Below are positions 8,177-15,740 of a stretch of DNA of 24,285 nucleotides, piece after piece. The position numbers and the translations under genes are program-made. A model generated the notes under the pieces. The model was not told the DNA's origin. It ran no database searches and saw only the letters and a list, made by a program, of their open reading frames with translations. Source of the stretch: a virus; IMG/VR virus record IMGVR_UViG_3300031884_000136, positions 1 to 24,285 of that record; one strand, given 5' to 3'. The number at the start of each line of letters is the position of its first letter. The stretch's first letter is position 1.

Positions 8177-8529
8177 ACTTTGTACCTGGACTACCTCAAA
8201 TCACCCAACAAAATCAGGGGATGAATTATGGAAATTGGGAGCAGTATGCTGGTTTCAATAGAACCAATCCTTTTGGTGGTACTGGCGGTGCTTATGGAGC
8301 TACTGGAGGAATAAAGCCTAATACAGTTAGAGCTATCCCTGCTCCTGTTGAAGATAAATCTGTAAACGCTGATGGCTCACCTGTTGCGCCTGGTGTTGAT
8401 TATTCTTTGACTCCTAATGCCAATACAACAATGGGATCACAAGTAACACCCACAATGGGCTTTAAGATGCCTTCAAGTGGAGACTTAAAGCAAAGCATTT
8501 ACAGTGCATTTGGAGTTGAAAATGACTGA
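8173..8529 (+). CDS. Small virion-region protein of unknown function
   Basis: 118 aa, with an ATGA overlap to the S74-domain gene. It is Gly/Pro/Asn-rich with YGATGG-type segments and no recognised domain. It is probably co-translated with its neighbours. A minor structural role is likely from position, but nothing in the sequence proves it. Confidence 0.6.
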   Translation: MNFVPGLPQITQQNQGMNYGNWEQYAGFNRTNPFGGTGGAYGATGGIKPNTVRAIPAPVEDKSVNADGSPVAPGVDYSLTPNANTTMGSQVTPTMGFKMPSSGDLKQSIYSAFGVEND

Positions 8530-10117
8530 CGCAGTAATGCCAACAACAGATTATTCTTTGATGGGTGGTGTGCCTCCTAAGCAAGAAGGCATGAAAGTCT
8601 CATTGCCTCAAAATAATTCTGCCACGCCTGTAACTGGATGGGACCCTTCTCCTGAAGAGGTGAAAGTAAATGCAGAAGCCAAAGAAAAGCATGATGCTGA
8701 ACACGGTCCAGTTATCAAAGCATTGATGCAAGGTACAAGTCCTAATGCAACGCCTGAGCAAAGAAAAGTTGTTGCTGATCATTTAAACAATGCCAACTTC
8801 AATGTGCCTACTGCTGATAAAACTCAATGGGGTGAGTTGATTAATGCGTTTGCCAAAGGTGATTGGGCTGGAGTCAACAACGCCTGGAACGGTGGTAACG
8901 ATAAATATCTTGAAGGTTTTGATGCCGTAAAGAATAAGTATTGGAAAGTCTACAACCAACGTGGTGAACTCAGAAGAATTGAAGACGCTAACTACAAGCC
9001 TTTGAGTCCTGAGCAAGAAGCCCAGGTTGGCGGTATCACGACTAAAGGGGACATGAGTCCTGCTCAAACAGCAATGTACAAAGCATTGCAAGCCAACTAT
9101 TCAAATGTTGCGGCTGTGCAATCAGACTTATTTAACAAGACCTTAAAGACAGCCAATGTTGCGGCTACTGAAGCTCCTGCAATTATTGATGCGACTAACA
9201 GGTTAAAAGAAATTACTCCTCAGCTTTACAAAGCTTCTGTTGATCCTGCTACAAGAGCTTTTGTATCAGGTATTCAAACCATTGGCACAGGAAATACAAA
9301 AGGTATTGAAAGCGCTGTTGAGATTATGAAGTCTGCCGAAAACGGCAACAAGGCTTCTAGCGAGATCGATAACAGTACTGCTAGAGACATTGGTGCTCAA
9401 CTAGGACTTCACTACATTGAGAAAAAAGGTTGGCTTGATCAAAATGGTAATGTAGTTACTGCCAACGACATTGATCGCAGAGCTAACAACTTAAAGAGAA
9501 ACGAAAGTAGTGAAGAGAAGATCAATGCAAGAAAAGAAGATTTAGCAAATAAAGCTCAGATTCTTTTTGCTAAAGACCCAAAGACTTTAGATTTGATCAA
9601 TCAATACATTGACGCACAATCACAAATCGGTATTTCTAAAAGCAAGTTAGAAGATGCTGGTGGTATTCCTGGCATAAAACCATCATTGCCTCATGCAGTA
9701 ATGGATAGCTTTTCTGCTGGAGACATCAAGAATATTCACGATGAAGCCTACGCAAAAATAGCTAGTGCATGGGTGCAGTTTGTGCAAGACAAGAAAGCTA
9801 CACTTGCACCTGGTCAAACACCAGACACAACACAATGGTTGCTTGAGTTTAACAAGAACCCAGAAATTGCTAATTTGAAAAAAGAAGCCGCACAAAAGGC
9901 TGTTGAGATAACCAACAAAGTTCCTACTACGCCAACAGTAAATGGCCCAGTAGTGCCTGGTTTGGTTAGCAGTTCAACAGCTAAAAGCTTGGGTACGCCA
10001 ACAGTTGAAGTGGCGGCTCCTGAGCCTAATGCGCCTTCTAGAACACCGACTATCACCAAGGCTACTTCTTCTACTGATAAGAAGGCTAAATTGAAAAGTA
10101 TATTGGGAGCAGAATGA
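8522..10117 (+). CDS. Putative internal virion / ejection protein
   Basis: 531 aa from ATG 8522, chosen because GGAG (8512-8515) lies six bases upstream; an in-frame ATG at 8504 has no such support. The product is hydrophilic and probably helical through residues 60-420, rich in Ala, Lys, Asn and Glu. It ends in a Pro/Thr/Ala-rich disordered tail and a basic KKAKLKSILGAE end. No signal peptide or transmembrane segment is seen. No family was recognised. Size, helical character and position between the S74 protein and another large protein before the lysis genes fit podovirus internal core proteins. A minor structural protein is the alternative. Confidence 0.65.
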   Translation: MTDAVMPTTDYSLMGGVPPKQEGMKVSLPQNNSATPVTGWDPSPEEVKVNAEAKEKHDAEHGPVIKALMQGTSPNATPEQRKVVADHLNNANFNVPTADKTQWGELINAFAKGDWAGVNNAWNGGNDKYLEGFDAVKNKYWKVYNQRGELRRIEDANYKPLSPEQEAQVGGITTKGDMSPAQTAMYKALQANYSNVAAVQSDLFNKTLKTANVAATEAPAIIDATNRLKEITPQLYKASVDPATRAFVSGIQTIGTGNTKGIESAVEIMKSAENGNKASSEIDNSTARDIGAQLGLHYIEKKGWLDQNGNVVTANDIDRRANNLKRNESSEEKINARKEDLANKAQILFAKDPKTLDLINQYIDAQSQIGISKSKLEDAGGIPGIKPSLPHAVMDSFSAGDIKNIHDEAYAKIASAWVQFVQDKKATLAPGQTPDTTQWLLEFNKNPEIANLKKEAAQKAVEITNKVPTTPTVNGPVVPGLVSSSTAKSLGTPTVEVAAPEPNAPSRTPTITKATSSTDKKAKLKSILGAE

Positions 10118-11796
10118 TGGGTGAAGAAGACCAAAGATATGGACCGTCAGACACCAATCCGATTCATAAAAATATTCTTGATGCTTTAGAAGCAGGGTAT
10201 AACCCACAAGACATTATTGACGTTTACAAAACCAGTAAAAAGCCTGAGCACCAAGAATGGTACAGAAACTATGCTGAGAAACAAAAAGAACGTGATGATG
10301 ACAATACTGTAGTTTCTCCTGCTGGTCCTGATAATAGAAATACTTCAGGGCCTGGCAGTCCCATGATGGATTGGGTTGATACTAAATTGCATGGCCTGTC
10401 TCCTACAGAGCTTATGTTAGGCGCTGGTGGCCTAGCTGTCACTGCTGGTACTCTTGCTGGAGCAAGCACTCAAATTGGTAAAAACATCATAAGTAGAGTT
10501 TTACCTTCTGCTCAAGACATTAACAAGCGTGAAAGCAATGAAGTCTTTAGAGAGCAAACTGCTAAGATGCGTAACGCCAATGTTACTAATCCAGCAGAAG
10601 AAGAGCACCAAGCTAAATTAAGAGATATGGAACTTGCTATCAAGCAAGAGAAGCTCAATCAAGAAAAGGCTAGAACTGCTAAGTTAAGCGCTGTTCCTGC
10701 GCCAAGCCAAACAACTCCTGTATCACCTGCCCAAGCTAATAATTCTGTTGAGTTGCCTGATACAAGTCAAGTTAAGGTTGAGACTACACCTACTGATGAT
10801 GCGCTTGAATTTGTTAAGAGCACCATCAATCCCCCACAAGCAGGGGCACAACCTCCTGCAACGGCTCCTGCTCCTGTTAACCCAAGCACAGCATCAAGCC
10901 CACAATCTATAGGACCAAATGTCTCTCAGGACAATTGGGCTAATCAAAACAATCCTACTCCTGCTGTACAACCTAAATCTCCTGCTGAGCAAGTGGTTGA
11001 TACCGTTGAAGGCAAGGCTCCAGAGGCTCCAGTACCTGCTCAAGCGCCTACAGGTCAACCAGTACCTAATACTCCTGCAAGCGGTGACAATGCAAGTCCT
11101 TTGCACGAGCCTGGCGCTTCTGCTGGTGAAAAGCCTATTGATACTATTAAACAATCATCAGGCAACCCACAATCAGAAGGTGAGCCAACTACAGAAACAA
11201 ACACTACAGCGCCTAAGTCAAAGTCAACCAAGACTATTCAGTTAAATGATACGCCAGAACAATGGCAGAAGTTAACAAAAGAAGGTACAACATTCTTGCC
11301 TGGCTATGGACCAGGTGATAACAACTTGTACAACACTTTTGGTGCTGAAGGCAGAAAAGCTTTGCTTGAGAAGTACAACAACGGCAAACCTATTGGCTCT
11401 TATGAAAATTATCTTGCTTTTAAAGATAAACTTGCCAAGGGAGTTCCTAGTTCCGATGTGCCTGAGTTGATGGCTAGATTCCCGACAGAAGATGAGGCTG
11501 GTAACTTTGGTGCTTTAGGCAGAAAAGGCTTAATCAAAGGTGCTGGTACAGCAGGTCTATTGGTTACTGCGGCACAATTGTCTCATGCGGCTGAAGAAGC
11601 CAAAAAAGGAAATTATGCACCTGCTAGAGAAACAGGGTTTAATTTAGCTTCTGCATTGCTAGGCAGAGTTGGACCTTTGGCAACTTATCATGGAAGCCTT
11701 AATGAAGGTGAAGAAAAAGCACTTGCTCAACAAAGATATAAGTATGAAATGTCTAAGAAGAACGGTGCAGGTCGTGGTCAAATTAACAGAGAATAA
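10114..11796 (+). CDS. Putative internal virion protein with Pro/Ala/Thr-rich centre
   Basis: 560 aa, with an ATGATG start overlapping the preceding stop. It begins with a short acidic region (YNPQDIIDVYKTS), then one hydrophobic Gly/Ala-rich stretch near residue 100 (LMLGAGGLAVTAGTLAGA) that could insert in a membrane. A charged helix at about 140-190 follows. Residues about 200-370 are Pro/Ala/Thr/Gln-rich and probably disordered. The C-terminal 170 residues are more ordered (FLPGYGPGDNNLYNTFGAEGRKALL). No enzymatic motif was recognised. A membrane-active segment plus a long flexible region would suit a DNA-ejection protein, but that is inference from context. Confidence 0.65.
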   Translation: MMGEEDQRYGPSDTNPIHKNILDALEAGYNPQDIIDVYKTSKKPEHQEWYRNYAEKQKERDDDNTVVSPAGPDNRNTSGPGSPMMDWVDTKLHGLSPTELMLGAGGLAVTAGTLAGASTQIGKNIISRVLPSAQDINKRESNEVFREQTAKMRNANVTNPAEEEHQAKLRDMELAIKQEKLNQEKARTAKLSAVPAPSQTTPVSPAQANNSVELPDTSQVKVETTPTDDALEFVKSTINPPQAGAQPPATAPAPVNPSTASSPQSIGPNVSQDNWANQNNPTPAVQPKSPAEQVVDTVEGKAPEAPVPAQAPTGQPVPNTPASGDNASPLHEPGASAGEKPIDTIKQSSGNPQSEGEPTTETNTTAPKSKSTKTIQLNDTPEQWQKLTKEGTTFLPGYGPGDNNLYNTFGAEGRKALLEKYNNGKPIGSYENYLAFKDKLAKGVPSSDVPELMARFPTEDEAGNFGALGRKGLIKGAGTAGLLVTAAQLSHAAEEAKKGNYAPARETGFNLASALLGRVGPLATYHGSLNEGEEKALAQQRYKYEMSKKNGAGRGQINRE

Positions 11797-11798
11797 AG

Positions 11799-12029
11799 AT
11801 GGAATTGTCTACAGTAACCCATGAGCAAATCTATGAGCGTCTATGTGAAGTTGAAAAGAAAGTCACAGAGATAGACAACAATACAACGATACTTGTAGAT
11901 ATTGCTAAAAATCTAGAAGGCTTTATCAATGTATGCAAATTCATTGGTAAGTTGGCTATACCTATTCTTTGGTTGGCAGGTTTAGTCAGTGCTGTTGCTA
12001 TGATGTGGCAAACATTTAGAGGTAAATGA
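11799..12029 (+). CDS. Small membrane protein, XhlA/holin-like
   Basis: 76 aa. The N-terminal 45 residues form a charged helix (YERLCEVEKKVTEIDNN), followed by one strong transmembrane segment (LAIPILWLAGLVSAVAMM) and a short basic tail (TFRGK). This charged-helix-then-anchor layout resembles XhlA-type haemolysin/holin accessory proteins. It opens the lysis block two bases after the preceding gene. Its use as holin or holin partner is inferred. Several other small membrane proteins follow, so the true holin is not certain. Confidence 0.6.
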   Translation: MELSTVTHEQIYERLCEVEKKVTEIDNNTTILVDIAKNLEGFINVCKFIGKLAIPILWLAGLVSAVAMMWQTFRGK

Positions 12030-12030
12030 A

Positions 12031-12747
12031 ATTGATCCATTTACCCTTGTTGCCCTTGCGTCAGGAGCTTTTAAGCTTTGCAAAGACGCTTGTGAAATGT
12101 ACAAAGAAGGTAGGCAAATTGTTACTGACATTGCCAAGGAAGTTGATGGAGTTGTCAAAGACGTTAAGAGCGTACAAAAGAAAGCCAAGGGGTTACTTGG
12201 GTTCCTAAGTAGTGTCTTTAGCAAAAAGGAGGAAGTGCAACAAGAAGTTGCACAACCTACCAAAAAGGTCAAAAAGAAGAAAGAGCCTCCTCCAGAGTTT
12301 GATGAAAACCTTATTTACCAACAAGTAAGTGATGCTCTCATCAAGTTCTTCCAGGCATACAACGCCCTGAAGAATTACGTCAAAGAACAAGAAGAGTTTG
12401 CTCTTCATGCGAACAATGAAGAAGGTCAAGAAGCGGCAATTAAGATCACGATTGCAAACCTTCAAATGGAAAAGCTAAATACTGAATTGAGTAATTACAT
12501 GGTGTATCACGTTCCTGTTGAACTAAAGGACTTGTACACCAGAGTAAATGAACAAATTGGGCACATTGCTAATGTACAGGCGCTTGCAAGGCGAGAGGAA
12601 ATGCTTAGGGAGCGACAAGCAAAATGGCAACGCAAGCAAAGAGCAGATCAAATCAAGGGAAGAATGGCGGCTTCAGTAATTACAGTGCTGTTGCTGATGT
12701 GGATATGGTTAATGATTCTAACTCTGACTCACTCGCCATCTTATTGA
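12031..12747 (+). CDS. C-terminally membrane-anchored lysis-region protein, probable ATT start
   Basis: The frame from 12097 is clearly coding, but the same frame continues upstream as IDPFTLVALASGAFKLCKDA with no ATG, GTG or TTG before an in-frame stop at 12001. GAGGT (12019-12023) lies seven bases before ATT 12031, which would give a 238-aa protein starting M/I-D-P. I recall phage proteins that begin MIDP, so ATT 12031 is my preferred start; ATG 12097 (216 aa) lacks a ribosome site. The product is a long Lys/Glu-rich helical protein with basic KKVKKKKEPPPEF at about residues 80-92 and one C-terminal transmembrane segment (VITVLLLMWIWLMILTL). Function unknown. A one-base deletion in an original ATGGAAATT is the main alternative. 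Confidence 0.65.
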   Translation: MDPFTLVALASGAFKLCKDACEMYKEGRQIVTDIAKEVDGVVKDVKSVQKKAKGLLGFLSSVFSKKEEVQQEVAQPTKKVKKKKEPPPEFDENLIYQQVSDALIKFFQAYNALKNYVKEQEEFALHANNEEGQEAAIKITIANLQMEKLNTELSNYMVYHVPVELKDLYTRVNEQIGHIANVQALARREEMLRERQAKWQRKQRADQIKGRMAASVITVLLLMWIWLMILTLTHSPSY

Positions 12748-12866
12748 TTGTGATTTTGTTGGTTATTCTTTTGTTTCTTGTTCCATTGATTGCTTGGATG
12801 TATGTCGATGTAAGACAAATGGAACTCAGAGTAAATAAAGCTTTGACAAGGATTGAAGGCAAATGA
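12705..12866 (+). CDS. Small single-span membrane protein
   Basis: 53 aa from ATG 12705: a short acidic N-terminus (VNDSNSDS), one long hydrophobic segment (AILLIVILLVILLFLVPLIA) and a charged tail (RQMELRVNKALTRIEGK). It overlaps the end of the previous gene in another frame. An earlier ATG at 12624 would add 27 low-complexity residues read through the previous gene; AGGGAG stands 11 bases before it, so that start is possible. The next gene starts inside the stop (ATGA). A holin or pinholin-like role is possible from size and place, but unproven. Confidence 0.55.
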   Translation: MVNDSNSDSLAILLIVILLVILLFLVPLIAWMYVDVRQMELRVNKALTRIEGK

Positions 12867-13123
12867 TTAAAAAATGGATTTTTGTATACATAAACTATGC
12901 GATATGGATACTTTTTCCATTTTTGTTTACAGGTTGTCACGACTCTTTTCGATATACCTGCCAGGACCCTGCTCACTTTCAAGATGCTGAGTGTCAGAAA
13001 CCTTTATGTGAGTTTAATCAAACTTGTCCCGAGTATTTAGTAGCACCAGTATTGGAGAAAAAAATTGAAGGAACTACTCTTAGCATTCCTCAACAGCAAC
13101 AAGGAACGGTTAACTGCCGATGA
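12863..13123 (+). CDS. Cys-rich small lipoprotein of the lysis region
   Basis: 86 aa, ATGA-coupled to the upstream gene. It starts with KK, then a hydrophobic stretch ending FLFTGC, a plausible lipobox with Cys25 as the lipidated residue. The mature part has five more Cys in a compact pattern (C33, C44, C49, C55, C85) with CQDP and KPLCEFNQTCPEYL. Similar short Cys-rich proteins occur in other phage lysis or internal regions, though I cannot name the family. Disulfides in the periplasm are likely. An outer-membrane or superinfection role is speculative. Its last 59 bases overlap the next gene. Confidence 0.65.
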   Translation: MIKKWIFVYINYAIWILFPFLFTGCHDSFRYTCQDPAHFQDAECQKPLCEFNQTCPEYLVAPVLEKKIEGTTLSIPQQQQGTVNCR

Positions 13124-13547
13124 AATAGAAGTCCGAATAAGGGCTTTTGTGGTCATCATGGTGACCTTGATTTTGTTCTTTATTGTGGTTACGCTGATCT
13201 ACAGCATTATGTTTGTCACACAGCCAATTAAACAAATGGCTCCGATAGACCAGGCTTTCTCCAAGATGTTGAACGACATCGTATTGCTCATTGTGGGCGG
13301 TATAGGCGGTATTTTGACCAAGGGAGCTACAACTGAGGCTAGAGCCATGTTGGATGCTGCAAAAGCCAATACAGCGGCTTATGTGGCTCCTCCGCCTCCT
13401 CCTCCAGCTCCTGTGATGATGTTTACCCCTCCCCCAACACCCTCCCCCAATACGGGGTACACCCCTCCTCCTCCTCCACAGACTCCTCCTACGCTAGAAG
13501 CTGACCATGAAAGGGAGAGAATGGCACAAGCAAGGGCAAGCGTATGA
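13065..13547 (+). CDS. Two-span membrane protein with proline-rich tail, holin candidate
   Basis: 160 aa beginning at TTG 13065, chosen because GGAG (13054-13057) is seven bases upstream and no ATG is available early in the frame. Two hydrophobic segments are visible: FVVIMVTLILFFIVVTLIYS and IVLLIVGGIGGILTKG. They are followed by a Pro-rich tail with runs of six and five prolines and a charged end (EADHERERMAQARA). Two-span phage proteins beside spanins and endolysin are often holins. The poly-Pro tail is unusual for a holin and may contact other lysis proteins. The stop overlaps the next start. Confidence 0.65.
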   Translation: MKELLLAFLNSNKERLTADEIEVRIRAFVVIMVTLILFFIVVTLIYSIMFVTQPIKQMAPIDQAFSKMLNDIVLLIVGGIGGILTKGATTEARAMLDAAKANTAAYVAPPPPPPAPVMMFTPPPTPSPNTGYTPPPPPQTPPTLEADHERERMAQARASV

Positions 13548-14122
13548 GTTGGTTGGCCTGGTTCTTTGATGACCTTTTTTACTGGATTGCACTTATTGCA
13601 CTTGTGGCAGGAAGTGTTGCTTATTTGCTAAGTTACCTAATAGGGATTTTCCCTATGTTAAAGCCCCATGCCCTCTTGATGAAGGTTGTGGGATTGGCGT
13701 TAGTTATCACTGGAGGTTTTTATGTCTCAGATCATCATGGTTATGAAAGACGTGTTGCTGAAGATAAAGCAGAAATTGAACGACTTAATACAGAAGCTCG
13801 GGCAAAAGAAGTAGAGCTTAGTCAAAAGCTATCAGTAGCAAACAATCAATTGAAGAAAGCTAAGAATGAAATTAAAGTTAAACAGGCTGACATTGATGCT
13901 AGGGTTGACTCTGGCGAGTTGCGCCTCCCCTCCTCCTGTGGTGTACAAGCCAGTACAAGTGCCTCCAATGGAGATCAAGCCAATGGAGCCGAATCTGACA
14001 GACAGGCTATTAAAGATATTGTCGCAATCGCCTCAGACGGAGACAAAGCAATCGTCAAGCTCAACGCCTGTATTGCCCAGTACAACCAAGTGATGCAGAC
14101 TGTCAATGAAGGAGTTAAGTAA
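13544..14122 (+). CDS. Rz-like inner-membrane spanin (i-spanin)
   Basis: 192 aa. Two hydrophobic stretches occur near the N-terminus (IALIALVAGSVAYLLSYLIG and VVGLALVITGGFYVS). A long charged coiled coil follows from about residue 65 (RRVAEDKAEIERLNTEARAK), then LRLPSSCG and a helical end. The coiled coil, the C-terminal Cys and the nested lipoprotein gene in another frame identify an Rz-type spanin, which joins with the Rz1 lipoprotein to fuse inner and outer membranes. Classical Rz has one N-terminal span; two spans here raise a topology question. It has an ATGA overlap with the upstream gene. The stop overlaps a 25-aa ORF. Confidence 0.8.
   Translation: MSWLAWFFDDLFYWIALIALVAGSVAYLLSYLIGIFPMLKPHALLMKVVGLALVITGGFYVSDHHGYERRVAEDKAEIERLNTEARAKEVELSQKLSVANNQLKKAKNEIKVKQADIDARVDSGELRLPSSCGVQASTSASNGDQANGAESDRQAIKDIVAIASDGDKAIVKLNACIAQYNQVMQTVNEGVK
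13866..14093 (+). CDS. Rz1-like outer-membrane spanin lipoprotein, nested in the i-spanin gene
   Basis: 75 aa in the +1 frame and wholly inside the Rz-like gene. It begins MKLKLNRLTLMLGLTLASC: a basic start, a hydrophobic core and an L-A-S-C lipobox with Cys19 as the lipidated residue. The mature protein is Pro/Ser/Thr-rich (SPPPVVYKPVQVPP), exactly the character of Rz1 proteins. The GAAGAAAG sequence at 13852-13859 can serve as ribosome site. The embedded arrangement is the lambda type. It acts with the i-spanin to disrupt the outer membrane at the last lysis step. Confidence 0.82.
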   Translation: MKLKLNRLTLMLGLTLASCASPPPVVYKPVQVPPMEIKPMEPNLTDRLLKILSQSPQTETKQSSSSTPVLPSTTK

Positions 14123-14199
14123 TGGATAGATTCTTAGTTGGCATTTGTATCGCTGTAAGTTTTCTGATGCTTTATTTGTTATTGAGTGGCAACATATGA
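14122..14199 (+). CDS. 25-aa single-span membrane peptide
   Basis: A 25-codon gene between spanin and endolysin: M-D-R-F, then a hydrophobic span (VGICIAVSFLMLYLLLSG), ending N-I. AAGGAG (14109-14114) lies seven bases before ATG, an excellent ribosome site. The start shares a base with the spanin stop (TAATG) and the end overlaps the endolysin start (ATGA). Such exact packing strongly suggests a translated gene. It could be a pinholin, an antiholin or a translational coupler for the endolysin. No family was recognised. Confidence 0.6.
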   Translation: MDRFLVGICIAVSFLMLYLLLSGNI

Positions 14200-14795
14200 T
14201 TACAGCAGAACAACTCCATGCCTTAAACATAGGTCCTCAATGGGTAGAGCCACTAAATGCAACCATCCAAAAGTTCAGCATTTTTACCCTTAAAGAACAA
14301 GCCGCCTTTATCGGACAGCTTTCGCACGAGTGCAACCATTTCACAGTCCTTCAAGAGAACCTTAATTACAGAGCTGAAACCCTACAAGCCCTGTTCCATA
14401 CTCACTTTAAACCAGAAGAATATGCCCTTTTTGCCCATCAACCTGAGAAGATTGCAAATAGAGTCTATGCAAACCGATGCGGTAACAGAAATGAAGCAAG
14501 TGGGGACGGTTTTCGCTACAGGGGAAGAGGTTGTATCCAGCTAACCTTTCACGATAATTATTGGCATTGTGGACAAGCCCTAGGACAAGACTTTGTTGCC
14601 AATCCTGACCTAGTTTCTACGCCCTTATGGGCTGTTATGAGTAGTGGTTGGTTTTGGGCTACGCATGGGTGTAATCAATTGGCCCAGGCTGAAAATGAAG
14701 AAGGTTTGTGTAAAAGGGTTAACGGGGGGCTAAATGGTTTAAGTAGCCGAATAGAGTTAACTAAGAAAGCTTATCAAGTATTGTCAGGTGGGTAG
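14196..14795 (+). CDS. Endolysin, glycoside hydrolase family 19 (chitinase-like lysozyme)
   Basis: 199 aa from ATG 14196, at an ATGA overlap with the 25-aa peptide. The GH19 lysozyme pattern is clear: AAFIGQLSHECNHF with likely catalytic Glu45, ENLNYRAETL with Glu54, IANRVYANRCGNRNEASGDG, then FRYRGRGCIQLTF, SSGWFWATHGCNQLA and CKRVNGGLNG. It cuts the peptidoglycan sugar backbone. Length is normal for a single-domain enzyme, and no signal peptide is seen, so it needs a holin for access. It is the last rightward gene of the late block and is followed by a hairpin. Confidence 0.9.
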   Translation: MITAEQLHALNIGPQWVEPLNATIQKFSIFTLKEQAAFIGQLSHECNHFTVLQENLNYRAETLQALFHTHFKPEEYALFAHQPEKIANRVYANRCGNRNEASGDGFRYRGRGCIQLTFHDNYWHCGQALGQDFVANPDLVSTPLWAVMSSGWFWATHGCNQLAQAENEEGLCKRVNGGLNGLSSRIELTKKAYQVLSGG

Positions 14796-14844
14796 GTAAA
14801 AGGGGGAAAGGAGTCCAAGCCAAAAGAACCCCAATCACCTACCC
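14790..14844. terminator. Possible terminator hairpin between converging operons
   Basis: GGGTAGGT (14790-14797) pairs with ACCTACCC (14837-14844), and an inner GGGG/CCCC adds a second stem across an internal loop. It lies where the rightward late block and the leftward early block converge. No strong U tract follows, so factor-independent termination is uncertain. The first bases fall in the last codons of the endolysin. Confidence 0.4.
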
Positions 14845-14856
14845 TAAACTTAAATA

Positions 14857-15111
14857 TTAAAACGGCACGTCTGAGTCATCCTCGGGAATATCTCTGCGTG
14901 TAGGCTCATTGTGATCTCTGTCCTTGGGCTTTACTGACAAGCTGAAGAACTTCTTTCCGTCCTTCTTGCTTTCTCTTACCCAAGCACTTAACCAGTACTC
15001 TACACCATTGACGTTAACTTGTCCTTTGTATTCTGCATCAGTATCTTTTGTTTTTTTATCGTTCTTAAACAAAGTACCACGGTTTGTATTGTCATATTGT
15101 TTGAATTCCAT
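14857..15111 (-). CDS. Small SSB-like single-strand DNA binding protein
   Basis: 84 aa. The core (RGTLFKNDKKTKDTDAEYKG, then V-N-V-N-G-V-E-Y-W-L-S-A-W) looks like a short OB-fold strand pattern of the DUF736/phage SSB-like kind. The end is acidic and finishes DDSDVPF, very close to the D-D-x-x-P-F tip by which SSB proteins recruit partners. AAAAGGAG overlaps the end of the annealing-protein gene upstream, seven bases from ATG. Pairing with an ERF-type gene is typical. It probably binds ssDNA during replication and recombination. The OB fold is inferred; the tail is visible. Confidence 0.65.
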   Translation of the reverse strand: MEFKQYDNTNRGTLFKNDKKTKDTDAEYKGQVNVNGVEYWLSAWVRESKKDGKKFFSLSVKPKDRDHNEPTRRDIPEDDSDVPF

Positions 15112-15113
15112 TC

Positions 15114-15740
15114 TTACGCTCCTTTTAAGCTTTCGCCATGTTTTTTGATTGCTGATCTAACTTTGCTGTCTAACTTGTCCCACAAATAGGTTTTCTCTTC
15201 TGCATCGGTAACCTTTTGACATTGTGCATAAGCACCCACAATGTCATCATTCTCAAAGAATAGGCTCTCTATGCCGACTTTAAGGTCAAGTAGATACTTC
15301 TTACGGTCATCCTCAACTAAATCGCTTGTAGACCTTGTAGGCTTGTGTGTGGGGGTATCTTTGCCTGTTGTAGCGTCAATAGAGTCATGCTCAACGATAC
15401 AAAGCGCCTGGACCCACAGATACCTGGTTAAATAGGTCTGTACAGCACCTAGATTCTGGACAGGGTGGCATCCCTTCAAGGCGGCCTCACTCATGGGGGA
15501 GGTTAGTGTAATCACCGCATCGTCTGGTTTATCAGAGTTAACAATGGTCATTGTGGCTGTTTCAAGCCCAAAGGAGATCGTGGCTGTTAGGCCATGTAGT
15601 CCAAATAGTTGGAGGGCAGGTACAAGAAAGTCAGCAAGCTCAAAGTATTGATAACCTGCAAACTTATTTAGACCGCTTTTCTTGAGAGGCTTTTCGTGGA
15701 ATGTCGCTCTCACTAAGTTCAGCTTCTGGTATGTATTCAC
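15114..15740 (-). CDS. ERF-family single-strand annealing protein
   Basis: 208 aa starting at GTG 15740 with AAGGA six bases upstream. The N-terminal half fits the ERF superfamily: K-K-S-G-L-N-K-F-A-G-Y-Q-Y-F, LADFLVPAL, then PMSEAALKGCHPVQNLGAVQ and TYLTRYLWVQALCIVEHD. Such proteins anneal complementary single strands in phage recombination and genome end-joining. The C-terminal region is charged and less conserved. It is followed by the SSB-like gene two bases away, so the two are likely co-made. An overlapping gene in another frame covers its first 77 bases. Confidence 0.85.
   Translation of the reverse strand: MNTYQKLNLVRATFHEKPLKKSGLNKFAGYQYFELADFLVPALQLFGLHGLTATISFGLETATMTIVNSDKPDDAVITLTSPMSEAALKGCHPVQNLGAVQTYLTRYLWVQALCIVEHDSIDATTGKDTPTHKPTRSTSDLVEDDRKKYLLDLKVGIESLFFENDDIVGAYAQCQKVTDAEEKTYLWDKLDSKVRSAIKKHGESLKGA

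Noticed and set aside
10919-11245. Long ORF inside the 560-aa virion gene
   Set aside because: Leu-rich shadow frame of a Pro/Ala-rich coding region.
12026-12208. 60-codon ORF beginning MKLIHLP
   Set aside because: It is in a different frame from the clearly coding sequence; its ATG is only two bases from the SD and the product looks random.
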